Numbered from the stretch's first letter, positions 8,862 through 19,842 are shown. The stretch: 64,000 nt of DNA from Belnapia sp. F-4-1 (GCF_000802185.1 NZ_KN676113.1:4359430-4423429); one strand, 5' to 3'. Program-made: numbers and translations. Notes: generated by a model from the letters alone, not told the origin.

Positions 8862-10019
8862 ATGCAGGCGATCGGCAGGCTGCTGGATGAGGCCGTGACC
8901 AGTGGCGCCGTGGCCGGCGTCGTCGCCGTCGCGGGCAATGCGGCGGGGACGTTGTTCGAGGGCGCGGCCGGCTTCCGCTCCGCGGCGGGCGGCGAGGCGA
9001 TGACGCTCGATACCGTCGGCTGGATCGCCAGCATGACCAAGGCCATCACCAGCGTCGCGGCCCTTCAGCAGGTCGAGGAGGGCCGGCTCACGCTTGATGA
9101 GCCGATTGCCGAGGTCCTGCCCGACCTCGCCAGTCCGCGGGTGCTGGAGGGTTTCTCCGCGGCCGGCGAGCCGATCCTCCGTCCGGCCCGCGGCGCCGTC
9201 ACGCTCCGCCAACTGCTGACCCATACCAGCGGCTTCAGCTACCCGATGTGGAACGCCGACATCGGCCGCTACATGCAAATGACGGGCATCCCCGGCGTTG
9301 CCTCGCGCAAATTACAGGCGCTGGCCCTGCCGCTGGTCGCCGACCCGGGCACGGCCTGGCACTACGGCATCGGCATCGACTGGGCGGGCCTCGCCGTCGA
9401 GGCCGTCACCGGGCAGCGGCTCGGCGATGTGATCGAGGAGCGCATCACCGGGCCGCTCGGGATGCACGACACGAGCTTCCGCCCCGGCCCCGAGCAGCGC
9501 GCACGGCTCGCGGCGATGCACAGCCGTCGCGTGGATGGGCGGCTTGGGCCCATCCCCTTCCCGATTCCGGAGGAGCAGGAATTCGACATGGGCGGCGGCG
9601 GCCTCTACGGCACGGCGCCCGACTACCTTCGCTTCTGCCGCATGGTGCTGAATGGCGGGGCGCTGGACGGAGCCCGCATCCTCGAGCCCGCCACCGTAGA
9701 GGCGCTCGGCCGCAACCAGATGGACGAATTACTGGTCGGGCCGCTCGCCACGGCGCAGCCAGGCGTTTCGCATGATGCGGAGTTCTTCCCCGGGCAGCGG
9801 AAGCGGTGGAGCCTCGCCTTCATGCTGAACGAGGAGGCGCATCCCATGGGTGGGCGCTCGGCCGGGAGCATGGCCTGGGCGGGGCTCGGCAATACCTATT
9901 ACTGGATCGACCCGGCGCATGACCGCTGCGGGGTGCTGCTGACGCAGAGCTTTCCCTTCGCCGATCCGCGGGTTCTCGACCTGCTGGCGGCGTTCGAGCG
10001 GGCGGTGCATGCGGGTTGA
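8862..10019 (+). CDS. Serine hydrolase, beta-lactamase/esterase fold
   Basis: A 385-residue beta-lactamase-type serine hydrolase without signal peptide, therefore probably cytoplasmic. The active-site Ser and Lys lie in GWIASMTKAITSVAAL (SMTK). The conserved LRQLLTHTSGFSYPMWN follows, and the Tyr motif is in WHYGIGIDWAGLAVE. The ATG at 8862 has GAGGGAGGAA upstream. It starts 53 bases after the CRYL1-like gene on the same strand, so the two may form an operon. It is a paralogue of the lipoprotein at 4543. The family is mostly esterases and peptidases; the substrate is unknown. Confidence 0.85.
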   Translation: MQAIGRLLDEAVTSGAVAGVVAVAGNAAGTLFEGAAGFRSAAGGEAMTLDTVGWIASMTKAITSVAALQQVEEGRLTLDEPIAEVLPDLASPRVLEGFSAAGEPILRPARGAVTLRQLLTHTSGFSYPMWNADIGRYMQMTGIPGVASRKLQALALPLVADPGTAWHYGIGIDWAGLAVEAVTGQRLGDVIEERITGPLGMHDTSFRPGPEQRARLAAMHSRRVDGRLGPIPFPIPEEQEFDMGGGGLYGTAPDYLRFCRMVLNGGALDGARILEPATVEALGRNQMDELLVGPLATAQPGVSHDAEFFPGQRKRWSLAFMLNEEAHPMGGRSAGSMAWAGLGNTYYWIDPAHDRCGVLLTQSFPFADPRVLDLLAAFERAVHAG

Positions 10020-10037
10020 ATTGTTGAGACGGGCCGG

Positions 10038-10062
10038 CGCCAGGGTGTTGAAAACCCTGGCG
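10038..10062 (+). terminator. Hairpin after the serine hydrolase gene
   Basis: A perfect 9-bp inverted repeat (CGCCAGGGT / ACCCTGGCG) with a 7-base loop lies 19 bases after the stop codon. It has no immediate T-run; TTTTAG follows about 14 bases later. It is a probable but not classical terminator. Confidence 0.45.
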
Positions 10063-10132
10063 AAACGGCGGGAATTTTAGATTTTAGGGTTTGAGGCGGT
10101 TTGCAGCGCAGTACCACCTTGGGCAGATGTTC

Positions 10133-11752
10133 CTAATAGCAGGCTTGGGGCGGCGGCGGCAAGGGGTTATGATCGGGGTCGTCACAACCCAGGCCCCGGA
10201 CCCCCGCATGCTCATCCGGCAAGGCGATGCCAGGCCGCTCGCCGCCGACCGCAACCTCGCCTGCACGCTGGCGCTCGCGGCGGGGGCGTTGAACACGGTC
10301 GGCTTCTACAAGATCGGCATCTACTCCTCGCATATGACGGGGGCGGTCTCGACGCTGGCGGACCGGCTGGCGCTCGGGGACTGGGCGGGGGCGATGGTGT
10401 GCCTCGGGCTGGTCACCTCCTTCGTCGCCGGGGCGGCGGCCTCGACCCTGCTGGCGAATGAGGGGCAAAGGCGGGGGCTCGCCGGCATCCATGCGCTCAG
10501 CATCATGGCGGAGGCGGTGCTGCTGGCGGGGCTGGCGGCGGCGGATGCCTGGGTGCCGCAGCTCTGGGGCGGGCTCGGCTTCGTGCTCGGGATGAGCGCG
10601 CTGATGGGGCTGCAGAACGCGGTGGTGACGCGCATCTCCAATGCGCGCATCCGCACGACGCATGTGACGGGGATGGTGACGGATATCGGCATCGAGCTCG
10701 GCAACCTGCTCGACATCGCGCTGCGAAGGCGCCGGCGGGCGGAGGCGGCGGTCAACCGTCAGCAGATACGGTGTCCTTGCGTCGGGAGTAACAGGTGTGC
10801 TCATCAACCGATCGAAGGCTTTTATAACCGCGTATTGGCTGAGTCGGGTTTCGTTGGCTGAAAATGTGGCGATGTCTGGATCGAAGTCAGCTAAGCGAAT
10901 CTTCGTTAGGCTTTTGAAGCCGCCCAAGGAAACATGATGGCCGGGATGTGGTCTGATTTCGGCGCACGCGGTTCCAGAATCTGAGGCAAGATAGAGCATT
11001 GACACACCGGCCCGATTCAATCGGCCGGCCCCAGCGTTGATGGGGGGCGGCGCTCCGATTTCGTTGCCGAACCACGGCTGGTATAATATATCAGCGTGCC
11101 ATCCGAAGTTAAATCTCTGATAGATCTGTTTGTAGCCAAGGCGAGCACGGAACCAAACATCCCCCTCGGGTAACTCGGTAGTGATGTCCCCCAAGAATGG
11201 ATCGATCATCGCTTCAAGTGCAGGTTCCACTTCAAAAAAGTTCTCTTTCAGCAACCTGCTCTGCAGATCGACAAATTCCTCCGGATCTGTGCGGGAAATT
11301 GCCCGAGCAACCAGCCGTGTGTCGTCGTCGAAACCGGCGTATACTGAAATGCCTTTGTCTGGATCGGGATATGGCGGCCAATCGAAAGTCTCATGAAACA
11401 GATCGAGATAATCTTCGGTGGCAGGCGGTTTGACCACAAGATTATCATTACTTTTAAATAAACCGAGAACCGAATCCCCTCCCCAGTGATGGTTGTATTC
11501 AAATTCATCCCAATAGTATCGGACCAAGCTTCGGATAAGCATAATTATCGGTTCGATGCGATCAGGATTTCGGACTTTTGCATCCGATTTCCCGCAAAAA
11601 GCACAAAGCCCAATGACGCTATCACCCTCGATAAGTCGCTTGAGGCTGGGGTGGAGCGCACAATCAGCGCACAGGCTTACCCGAAGATTCGGCTCGTCAA
11701 AAGCATCCACGGCCAGCGTAACTCCGTTGCGGCAACGATAAAGATTTAGCAC
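10133..11752 (-). pseudogene. RES-domain protein with Cys-rich N-terminus, 3' end lost and read-through tail
   Basis: Residues 1 to about 334 are a RES-family protein. An N-terminal zinc-binding-like module has Cys28, 31, 50 and 53 (CADC, CAFC). The RES domain follows, with VWFRARLGYK, then GAGRLNRAGVSMLYLA and TACAEIRPHPGHHVSLGG. RES domains are NAD+-degrading toxin-type enzymes; the Cys-rich N-terminal form is usually a stand-alone gene. The last normal residues are YLLTV at about 10755, where the C-terminal strands should continue. Beyond that the frame reads 205 codons antisense through the DUF1275 gene, low-complexity and Arg/Pro-rich. GC content is clearly lower than in the neighbours. 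Truncated and probably inactive, or a remnant. Confidence 0.72.
10169..10861 (+). pseudogene. DUF1275 (YoaK-type) membrane protein, 3' end lost
   Basis: About 195 residues match a DUF1275 membrane protein: ALAAGALNTVGFYKIG, the conserved YSSHMTGAVSTLADRLALGD, several hydrophobic helices, and TRISNARIRTTHVTGMVTDI. Such proteins are usually 220-250 residues and continue through another one or two helices. Here the frame leaves family-like sequence at about 10750 (after RRRAEAAV) and runs for 35 foreign codons to a stop at 10861. Base composition drops at the same point. The 5' end is uncertain: ATG 10169 has AAGGGG close by and ATG 10208 is another option. It is probably non-functional. Confidence 0.72.
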
Positions 11753-12003
11753 CGCGGTTCGATTGCAGTTGAGGGCGATTCATCTCGCCGAAATGGATTA
11801 GGTGGAACGATCTAGACCCCGACGCCAGATCAGAGCGCGGAAGGCGTTCTTCAGCCGAACATGAAGGACCGCTTATCGCCTGTAAGGCTTGAAGCGTAGC
11901 AACCATAGCGGCCGTTCTGCTCCGGACCAAACCCAGCCACCCGGGTCGATGATGAGTGGGTTTGTTGCGGGTCGAAACAGCCAGCGGTGACCGAGTTCTT
12001 ACC
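11753..12003. other. Intergenic stretch without recognisable gene
   Basis: This lies between the start of the RES-type gene and the stop of the dppC-like gene. Composition is intermediate. No convincing coding frame, RNA gene or terminal repeat is seen. It may be residual sequence from the event that brought in the RES fragment. Confidence 0.4.
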
Positions 12004-12861
12004 CTACCGCCGTTCCCCGCGCGGATCGAGCGCGTCACGCAGCCCGTCGCCCATCAGGTTGAAGGCGAGGACGACGAGGAAGATCGCGAGGCCTGGGAAG
12101 ATCGCCAGCCAGGGCGCCTGGGTCAGGAAGCGCTGGGCGCTGTTCAGCATGCTGCCCCAGGAGGGCGCCGGCGGCTGCTGGCCAAGGCCGAGGAAGCTCA
12201 GCGAGGCTTCGGCGATGATGGCCTCGGCGATGGAGAGCGTCGCCTGCACCAGCAGGGGCGGGATGATGTTCGGCAGGACATGGACGAGACCGAGGCGCCA
12301 GGGCGGGTTGCCGAGGGCGCGGGCGGCCTCCACCCAGTCGGTGGCGCGGGCGTCGAGCGCCATGCCGCGGGCGAGGCGGACGAAGATGGGCGAGGCGGTG
12401 ATGGCGATGGCGAGCATCGCATTCTCGAGCGCGGGGCCGAGGAAGGCGGCCAGCGCGATGGCGAGGATGAGGAAGGGGACGGAGAGCATGGCGTCGGCGA
12501 TGCGGGCGATCAGCGCATCCACCCAGCCGCCGGCGAGGCCGGCGAGCAGGCCGATGGGCACGCCGATCAGCAGGGCGACGCTGACGGAGAGGACGCCGGC
12601 CGCCATCGAGGCGCGGGCGCCGTAGAGCACGCGCGCCAGCACGTCGCGGCCGTTCTCGTCGGTGCCGAACCAGTGGGCGGCGGAGGGCGGCTTGCGGATC
12701 GCCGTCCAGGAGGTCTGCAAGGGGTCGGCGGGGGAGAGCCATGGCGCCAGCAGCGCGGCGAGGATGAAGAGCACCACGACGATGAGGCCGAAGACGGCGA
12801 GGCGGTGGCGGAGGAAGCGGCGGAGCGCGCGACGCGCCGGGCTGTCGGCGGTAGCGCTCAT
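12004..12861 (-). CDS. Peptide/nickel-type ABC transporter permease (DppC-like)
   Basis: A 285-residue inner-membrane permease with about six helices. The N-terminal OppC-type segment holds HRLAVFGLIVVVLFILAALL, and the substrate-gated HWFGTDENGRDVLARVLYGA is diagnostic of DppC/OppC. The EAA loop contacting the ATPases is DWVEAARALGNPPWRLGLVH. It is the last gene of a five-gene minus-strand operon (ATPase, ATPase, binding protein, DppB, DppC), and its start overlaps the DppB stop by four bases. It forms the translocation channel together with DppB. Confidence 0.92.
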   Translation of the reverse strand: MSATADSPARRALRRFLRHRLAVFGLIVVVLFILAALLAPWLSPADPLQTSWTAIRKPPSAAHWFGTDENGRDVLARVLYGARASMAAGVLSVSVALLIGVPIGLLAGLAGGWVDALIARIADAMLSVPFLILAIALAAFLGPALENAMLAIAITASPIFVRLARGMALDARATDWVEAARALGNPPWRLGLVHVLPNIIPPLLVQATLSIAEAIIAEASLSFLGLGQQPPAPSWGSMLNSAQRFLTQAPWLAIFPGLAIFLVVLAFNLMGDGLRDALDPRGERR

Positions 12862-13805
12862 GCGGTGCGCAGGCGCGGGTTGACCGCCATGTAGAGCAGG
12901 TCGGCGACGAGGGAGAGGCCGGTGAAGATCAGCGCCGTCGCCATCACCACGCCCTGCACCACGGGGTAGTCGCGGTTGAAGACGGCATCGACGATCAGCT
13001 TGCCGAAGCCGGGGATGGTGAAGATCTGCTCGGTCAGCACCGCGCCCGCGAGCAGCCGGCCGAATTCGATGGTGCCGAGCGTGACAACGGGGATCAGCGC
13101 GTTGCGCAGCGCATGCCGCCCGACGACGGCGCGCTCGCCGAGGCCCTTGGCGCGGGCGGTGCGGACATAGTCCTGGCCGAGGGCGCCGAGCATCGCCGCG
13201 CGGGTGTGGCGCATCAGCACGCCGGCGATGCCGGAGCCGAGGACGAAGGCGGGCATGATGGTGGTGGCCAGGCTCTGCAGCGGGTCCTCCCACAGCGGCA
13301 CGTAGCCGGAGGGGGGAAGCCAGCCGAGCTGCACGCTGAACAGCAGGATCATCATGATGCCGAGCCAGAAATTCGGCGTCGAGATGCCGAAGAGGGCGAC
13401 GGCGTTGACCAGCCAGTCGGTCGGGCGGTCGCGGCGGACGGCGGAGAGCACGCCGGCGGGGATGCCGATGGCCAGCGCGATGAGGAAGGCCGTCACCGCG
13501 AGCTGGAAGGTGACGGGGAGCTTCTCGAGGATGAGCTTCGCCACCGGCTCGCGGATGCGCCAGGAGAAGCCGAAATCGCCCTGCACGGCACGGGTGATCC
13601 AGTGGAGGTATTGCTCCGGCAGGGGGCGGTCGAGGAAGAGCTCGGCCCTGATCTGCGCCAGCACCTGCGGGTCGCCGCGCTCCTCGCCAGCGAGGATCAG
13701 CGCCGGGTCGCCGGGCATGAGCTGCTGCAGGCCGAAGATCAGCACCGAGAGGATGAGCAGCGTCGGGATGATCTGCCCGAGGCGGCGGAGGAGCCAGGGG
13801 AGCAT
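12858..13805 (-). CDS. Peptide/nickel-type ABC transporter permease (DppB-like)
   Basis: A 315-residue permease. The opening MLPWLLRRLGQIIPTLLILS with the following MPGDPALILAG is the DppB/OppB N-terminus. It has six predicted helices and an EAA-type loop YVRTARAKGLGERAVVGRHA. The start directly abuts the stop of the substrate-binding gene at 13806. It pairs with the DppC-like protein to make the membrane channel. Confidence 0.92.
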   Translation of the reverse strand: MLPWLLRRLGQIIPTLLILSVLIFGLQQLMPGDPALILAGEERGDPQVLAQIRAELFLDRPLPEQYLHWITRAVQGDFGFSWRIREPVAKLILEKLPVTFQLAVTAFLIALAIGIPAGVLSAVRRDRPTDWLVNAVALFGISTPNFWLGIMMILLFSVQLGWLPPSGYVPLWEDPLQSLATTIMPAFVLGSGIAGVLMRHTRAAMLGALGQDYVRTARAKGLGERAVVGRHALRNALIPVVTLGTIEFGRLLAGAVLTEQIFTIPGFGKLIVDAVFNRDYPVVQGVVMATALIFTGLSLVADLLYMAVNPRLRTA

Positions 13806-15307
13806 CTAGTTCAGCCTGAGGCCTTGAGGGCGGATCAGGCCGTCGGCGACGGGGACGAAGCCGCTGAGCCGCGATGTGTGGGCGACGATGTTCTTGCGGT
13901 GCCAGAGGATGATGCGGCTGCGGTCCCCGCGCAGGGCGATCTCGAAGATGCGGCCGTAGAGGGCGCGGCGGGCGGCGACATCGTTTTCGGTGCGGGCCGC
14001 ATCCAGCAGGCGGTCGACCTCGGGATTGGCGTATTTGCCGTCGTTCTGGCCGCCCTGGCTGTGCAGGAAGGTCCAGGTGTTGCCATCGGGGTCGACACGG
14101 CCGGACCAGGCGATGAGGTAGGCCTCGAACTCGCCGCGGTTGGCGGCCTGGAGGCTCGAGGCGAATTCCATGGTGTTCAGCTTCAGGGCGAAGCCGGCCT
14201 CCTGTACCATGGCCTGGATCACCTCGCCGGCCTGGCGGAGGTCGGGGCTGTTCGGCACCGTCATCTCGACCGGCACGGGCGCCGTGACGCCAGCTTCGCG
14301 CAGCAGGGTGCGGGCGCGGGCCAGGTCGCGGCCCTCCGGGCGGAAGGCCGGAACGTGATAGGGATTCCCAGGCGGAATGGGCTGCGCCGTTGGCGTGTAG
14401 GCACCCTCGTAGACCACCTGGTTGACGGCATCGCGGTCGATGGCCAGCTCGAAAGCGGCGCGGATGCGCGGGTCGCGGGCGATAGCGGCGTTGGCGCGCG
14501 GCCCGTTGCCGATGTTGAAGACGATGCTCTGGTAACCGAGCTCGTCATAGGCGGCGACGCGGAGCCGCCGGTTGGCCTGCACAGCCTTCACATCGTCCGG
14601 CTCGATGGTCTGCACCATCTCGAGCGCGCCGGATTGCAGGTTGGCGAGGCGGACGGTGCTGTCGGGGATCGGCAGGAAGGTGATGCGCGGGATGTGGATG
14701 CGCGCGGCATCCCAGTACCCATCGAAGCGCTCCACCACGATGCGGTCCTGCGCCACGCGCTCGACCAGGCGGTAGGGGCCGGCGCAAACGGGCGCATTGC
14801 CGAAACTGCGGCCGGCAGCCTCGGCAGCCTTCGGGCTGACGATCATCCCGGCGCGGTCGGTGAGCTGGGAGAGGAAGGGCGAGGAGGCGACCTTGAGGCG
14901 GATGCGGAGGGTGCGCGGGTCGATCACCTCCACGGACTCCATCGCGCCGATCTCGCTGCGGCGGAAGCTGCCGGACAGCGTGAGGTGGCGGTTGAGCGAG
15001 TAGCGCACGGCCTCCGCATCCATCGTCTCGCCATCGTGGAAGCGGACGCCCTCGCGCAGGGTGATGCGGAGCGTCTTCGGGTCCTCCCAGGCATGGCCGG
15101 TGGCGAGCTGGGGCACGATCTCCAGCTTCTCATTGATGTCGAAGAGCTTGTCGCAGAGCGTGGCGAAGACGATGCGGCCGACAAAGGTGCGGGCGAGCGT
15201 CGGGTCGAGGATGTCGGGATCCTCGCGGAGGCCGATTCGGAAGGTCTGCGCCTCGGCCACGGCGCTCAGCGCCAGGGAGGCGAGGGCGGCGAGGAAGGTT
15301 CGGCGGA

Positions 15308-15311
<4 letters not shown>
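13806..15311 (-). CDS. ABC transporter substrate-binding protein, family 5 (DppA-like)
   Basis: A 501-residue periplasmic binding protein with a Sec signal peptide ([21 protein letters not shown], cleavage after about residue 21). The mature start has [15 protein letters not shown], and the family-5 signature region is [20 protein letters not shown]. Size and layout fit DppA/OppA/glutathione-type receptors. The ligand may be a short peptide or another small molecule; sequence alone does not decide. It sits inside the operon between the ATPase pair and the permease pair, and its ATG overlaps the stop of the DppF-like gene (ATGA). Confidence 0.92.
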
Positions 15312-16347
<1,036 letters not shown>

Positions 16348-16351
<4 letters not shown>

Positions 16352-17319
16352 GCGGCGAGCACGCGGTCGAGCGGGGCGCGCCAGCAGGCGGTGGCGTGGC
16401 CCGGTTCCACCTCGGCCAAGGGGGGCTGGCGGGCGCAGTCGGCGCCGCGGAAGGGGCAGCGGGGGGCGAAGCGGCAGCCGTCCGGCGGGTGGAGGAGGTC
16501 GGGGACGGTGCCCTCGATGCTGGCGAGGCGGGAGGGGCCGCCCTCGATGCGGGGGGCGGCGCCAAGCAGGCCGACAGTGTAGGGGTGCTCGGGGCGGGCG
16601 AAGAGACGGGCAGCGGGAGCGCGCTCGGCGATGCGGCCGGCATACATGACGACGACATCGTCGGCATGGTCGGCGACGACGCCGAGGTCGTGGGTGATGA
16701 GCACCACGGCCGTGCCGGTCTCGCGCTTCAGCTCGTCGAGCAGGGCGAGGATCTGGGCCTGCACCGTCACGTCGAGGGCGGTGGTGGGCTCGTCGGCGAT
16801 CAGCAGGCGCGGGCGGCAGGCGAGCGCCATGGCGATCATCACCCGCTGGCGCATGCCGCCCGAGAGCTGGTGCGGGTATTGCCGGGCGCGGCGGGCGGCG
16901 TCGGGGATGCGGACGCGGTCGAGCAGGGCGACGGCGCGGTCGTGGGCAGCGCGGTCGCCGAGGCGCTCATGCAGCCGCAGCACCTCGGCGACCTGCTCGC
17001 CGGCGGTGAAGGCGGGGTTGAGGCTGGTCATCGGCTCCTGGAAGACCATCGCGATCTCCCGGCCGCGGCGGCGGCGCCATTCGGCCTGGGCGAGCGTCGC
17101 CATCTCGCGTCCGCGCAGGCGGATGGAGCCGGAGAGCCGGGCATTGGGGGGCAGCAGGCCCATCGCCGCCAGGGCGGTGACCGACTTGCCGCAGCCGCTC
17201 TCGCCGACCACGGCCAGCGTCCGGCCGGCTTCCACCGCGAAGGAGACGCCATCGACGGCCCGGAGCGGGCCGCGATCGGTGCGGAAGGTAACGGCAAGGT
17301 CCCGGATCTCGAGGACCAT
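16348..17319 (-). CDS. Oligopeptide ABC transporter ATPase (DppD/OppD-like)
   Basis: A 323-residue ATPase and the first gene of the operon. Walker A is [20 protein letters not shown], the signature is [17 protein letters not shown] and Walker B is [14 protein letters not shown]. The C-terminal [14 protein letters not shown] is the four-Cys oligopeptide-type tail. Transcription presumably starts in the 72-base gap between 17319 and the CHAP gene stop, or further upstream; no promoter is obvious. Confidence 0.93.
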
Positions 17320-17391
17320 CAGCCGGGTGTGCGGAAGCGCGTCATCCCCTGGACAGTGACATGCCGGCGGATGGGCGCAAGACGCGATCGC

Positions 17392-18174
17392 CTAGCGCGC
17401 GGTGCGGGCCTGGGCGGTGCGGAGCGGGGCGAGGCCCTGCAGGCTGTAGCCGCGGGCGCCGTGGCCGTCGGGCATCTCGGCGACCTGCTCGTAGCGGGCG
17501 CTGCGGTGAAGCTGCATGCCGGCATAGGCGGTGCCGGCAGTCACGCCGTCATCCGGGCGGTTGTAGATGAAGCCGTAGGTCGGATAGACGCGGCCAAAGG
17601 CGTTGTCGTTGTAGCCGGACTGGACGCGGACCTCTGACCAGTCATTGGCGTGCGACACGTCGATCACGCTGACATCCTGCATCACCGAGCCGCGACGGAT
17701 GCCGGGACCGCCCCAGTTGGCGTGGTCGATGCGAACCTCGCGCGGGGCGACCACGCGGCGGACCACGGCGACATGGCCACGGGACATGCCGCCCGTTGCG
17801 CGGAAGGCCATGACGGAGCCGGGCTCCGGCCGCTGGCCGCGATCATAGAGGCCCGCGGCGTTGGACCACCAGTCGCCGCCATTGCCGCTGACCTGCATGC
17901 CGGTGACGGCACGGGCATAGGGGACGCAGGAAATGCCGCCGCTCTCGGCCGGGGCGGCGGCGAGGCGAACCTGGCTGCGGCGGGCGGTGCGGAGGCGGCT
18001 CGCGGCCCGGTGCCGCACGGCATGCGCCTGATGCGCTGCAATGCCCACCTTCTGCACCGTGTCCCGGCCAGGGCGCTGCTGGGCCTGGTCCCGCTGCGCG
18101 GCCATGGCGTCGCCCGACGCCGCCAGCGCACCGGCCACCACGCACCACGCCATTGCCGTACGATGCATCCGCAT
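17392..18174 (-). CDS. CHAP-domain cell-wall amidase, exported
   Basis: A 260-residue protein with a signal peptide (MHRTAMAWCVVAGALAASGD, cleavage after MAA) and a disordered Arg/Gln-rich linker to about residue 75. The CHAP domain follows, with the catalytic triad candidates Cys83 (ISCVPYAR), His134 (SRGHVAVVRR) and Asn153 (IDHANW). CHAP enzymes cut peptidoglycan peptide bonds. The start at 18174 has GGGGG six bases upstream; ATG 18180 is an alternative. No lytic partner is adjacent. Confidence 0.87.
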   Translation of the reverse strand: MRMHRTAMAWCVVAGALAASGDAMAAQRDQAQQRPGRDTVQKVGIAAHQAHAVRHRAASRLRTARRSQVRLAAAPAESGGISCVPYARAVTGMQVSGNGGDWWSNAAGLYDRGQRPEPGSVMAFRATGGMSRGHVAVVRRVVAPREVRIDHANWGGPGIRRGSVMQDVSVIDVSHANDWSEVRVQSGYNDNAFGRVYPTYGFIYNRPDDGVTAGTAYAGMQLHRSARYEQVAEMPDGHGARGYSLQGLAPLRTAQARTAR

Positions 18175-18414
18175 ACCCATCCCCCTGCACGGCACGCGGG
18201 CCGCTTTTTCTCGCGATGCCGTAACCTCGCGACACAAATGGGGTTATCCGGGTCACAAATGTCTCGCGCAACCGGGAGCGGCGAAACCCCGGGAAATCCA
18301 GCGTGATTTATCGGAAGGGCGGTCGGTTACTGATCCGTGAACGGAGAATCGTCCTAGATATAGTCTCAAAAATGAGTCTTGCCACAGTGTGATGGCTGGT
18401 GTGCAACAGTCGCG

Positions 18415-18442
18415 AAAAGGGCGGCACCGAAGGGTGCCGCCC
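18415..18442 (-). terminator. Intrinsic terminator of the RidA-family gene
   Basis: A perfect 10-bp stem (GGGCGGCACC / GGTGCCGCCC) with a 4-base loop lies 17 bases after the stop of the minus-strand gene at 18460. On that strand it is followed by TTTT (18418-18415). This is the clearest intrinsic terminator in the window. Confidence 0.88.
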
Positions 18443-18459
18443 ATGCGAGTCCTGCCCGT

Positions 18460-18810
18460 TCAGCGGCAGGCGGTGACCATGATCTCCACCAAATGGCGAG
18501 GATCGGCCATGTTTGCCTCAACGCAAGCGCGAGCGGGGCGGCCGGCATCGCCGAGCCACTCGACCCAGACCTTGTTCATCGCGTCGCGGTCGGTGATGTT
18601 CTTCAGCCAGATCTGCGCGGTCAGCAGGCGGGTGGTGTCGGTGCCGTTGGCTTCGAGCGCAGCGGTGATCTTGGCGAGGACCTGCTTCGTCTGGCCGGTG
18701 ACGTCCAGCGAGAGATCGTCGGCGGTCATGCCGGCCAGGTAGACGAAGTTGTGGTACTCGACGGAACCCGAGAGAATCGTGTTGCTGCCCTGGCGGGTGA
18801 TCTTCGACAT
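18460..18810 (-). CDS. RidA/YjgF family protein
   Basis: A 116-residue RidA-fold protein. The opening MSKITRQGSN and VYLAGMTADD are followed by TGQTKQVLAKITAALEANG and the closing GRPARACVEANMADPRHLVE. The conserved Arg (GRPARACVEA) that binds the carboxylate of imine intermediates in RidA is present, so enamine/imine deaminase activity is possible. An AAGGAGGGG ribosome site precedes the start. It is monocistronic, with its own terminator downstream. Confidence 0.87.
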   Translation of the reverse strand: MSKITRQGSNTILSGSVEYHNFVYLAGMTADDLSLDVTGQTKQVLAKITAALEANGTDTTRLLTAQIWLKNITDRDAMNKVWVEWLGDAGRPARACVEANMADPRHLVEIMVTACR

Positions 18811-18867
18811 CGGCTGCCCCTCCTTTAAGGAAGGGCCGTTCTAGGGCCCGGCCAAGGCAGCGACAAG

Positions 18868-19842
18868 TCAGGCGACCGCGTAGGTGCTGCCGGAGGCGGC
18901 CGCACCGATCATTGTCTCGAAGACGGCGACGCCGTGGATCGCCTGTTCAACCGGCAGCGGATAGGCGGGGCCGCCGGCCGCGGCGGCGGCGAAGGCTTCC
19001 AGCTCGGCGGCTTCGATATCGACCTTGTCGAAGTCGCGGGCCCAGCCCTGGCCTTCGACGGGGGTGAAGACCAAGCGGTCCTGGCCTTGCATCTCCAGAT
19101 GGCCCTTGGTGCCGAAGAGGGCGACGCGCCAATAGCGCGCGGTCAGCGAGAGCGTGGCGAAATTGCAGGTGGCGCCGGAGGCGAAGCGAGCGAGCATCGC
19201 CGTGGTGTCGTCGATATGTGGCGAAACGCGGGGGAAGGACTGCACGGTCACTTCCGCGACGGGGCCCATCAGGTTGATCAGCATGTCGATCATGTGGATG
19301 CCCATGGCGCCCATGCCGCCGAGCGGGCTTTCCTCGCGGTCGGCGCGCCACATGCCGGGCTTCCAGCCGAAGGCGCCGGGGCCGCTGATATGGCCTTCGG
19401 CATGGAGGACGGTGCCGAGTTCGCCGGCGGCGAGCATGCGCTTCGTCTCGAGCGTCGCGGGGAGGAAGCGGCGGTTGTGGCCGAGGGCGAGCACGACGCC
19501 GGCCCGGCGGCAGGCGGCAACGCAGGCTTCGGCGCTCGCCTTGCTGAGTGTGAAGGGTTTCTCAACGAAGAGATGCTTGCCGGCGGCGGCGGCGGCCATG
19601 ACCTGCTCGGCATGCTGCCTGTGCGGCGTGGCGAGTGCGACGGCCTTCACCTCCGGATCCGCGAGGACGGCCTCGAAGCTTGGGTGCAGGCGGATACCCT
19701 GCTCGGCGGCCCAGGCTTCGGCCTTGGCGGGCGTGCCGGTGGTGCCGGCGACGAAGCGGAGGCCGGCGCCGTTCCTGCGCTGCACGCTCTCCACCAGGGT
19801 GCGGCCCCAGCGGCCCATGCCGACGATCGCGGTGTTCAACAT
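18868..19842 (-). CDS. Gfo/Idh/MocA family oxidoreductase
   Basis: A 324-residue NAD(P)-dependent sugar or inositol-type oxidoreductase. The N-terminal Rossmann segment is NTAIVGMGRWGRTLVESV, and the family motif KHLFVEKPFTLS carries the conserved Glu-Lys-Pro that contacts cofactor and substrate. The C-terminal half has GGMGAMGIHMIDMLINLMGP, which includes the catalytic-region His. The substrate is unknown. It is downstream of the epoxide-hydrolase-like gene on the same strand with a 19-base gap, so the two are probably one transcription unit. Confidence 0.85.
   Translation of the reverse strand: MLNTAIVGMGRWGRTLVESVQRRNGAGLRFVAGTTGTPAKAEAWAAEQGIRLHPSFEAVLADPEVKAVALATPHRQHAEQVMAAAAAGKHLFVEKPFTLSKASAEACVAACRRAGVVLALGHNRRFLPATLETKRMLAAGELGTVLHAEGHISGPGAFGWKPGMWRADREESPLGGMGAMGIHMIDMLINLMGPVAEVTVQSFPRVSPHIDDTTAMLARFASGATCNFATLSLTARYWRVALFGTKGHLEMQGQDRLVFTPVEGQGWARDFDKVDIEAAELEAFAAAAAGGPAYPLPVEQAIHGVAVFETMIGAAASGSTYAVA

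Noticed and set aside
10133-10755. C-terminal 205 codons of the RES reading frame as a real domain
   Set aside because: They are antisense to the DUF1275 gene, Arg/Pro-rich, and begin exactly at the composition break.
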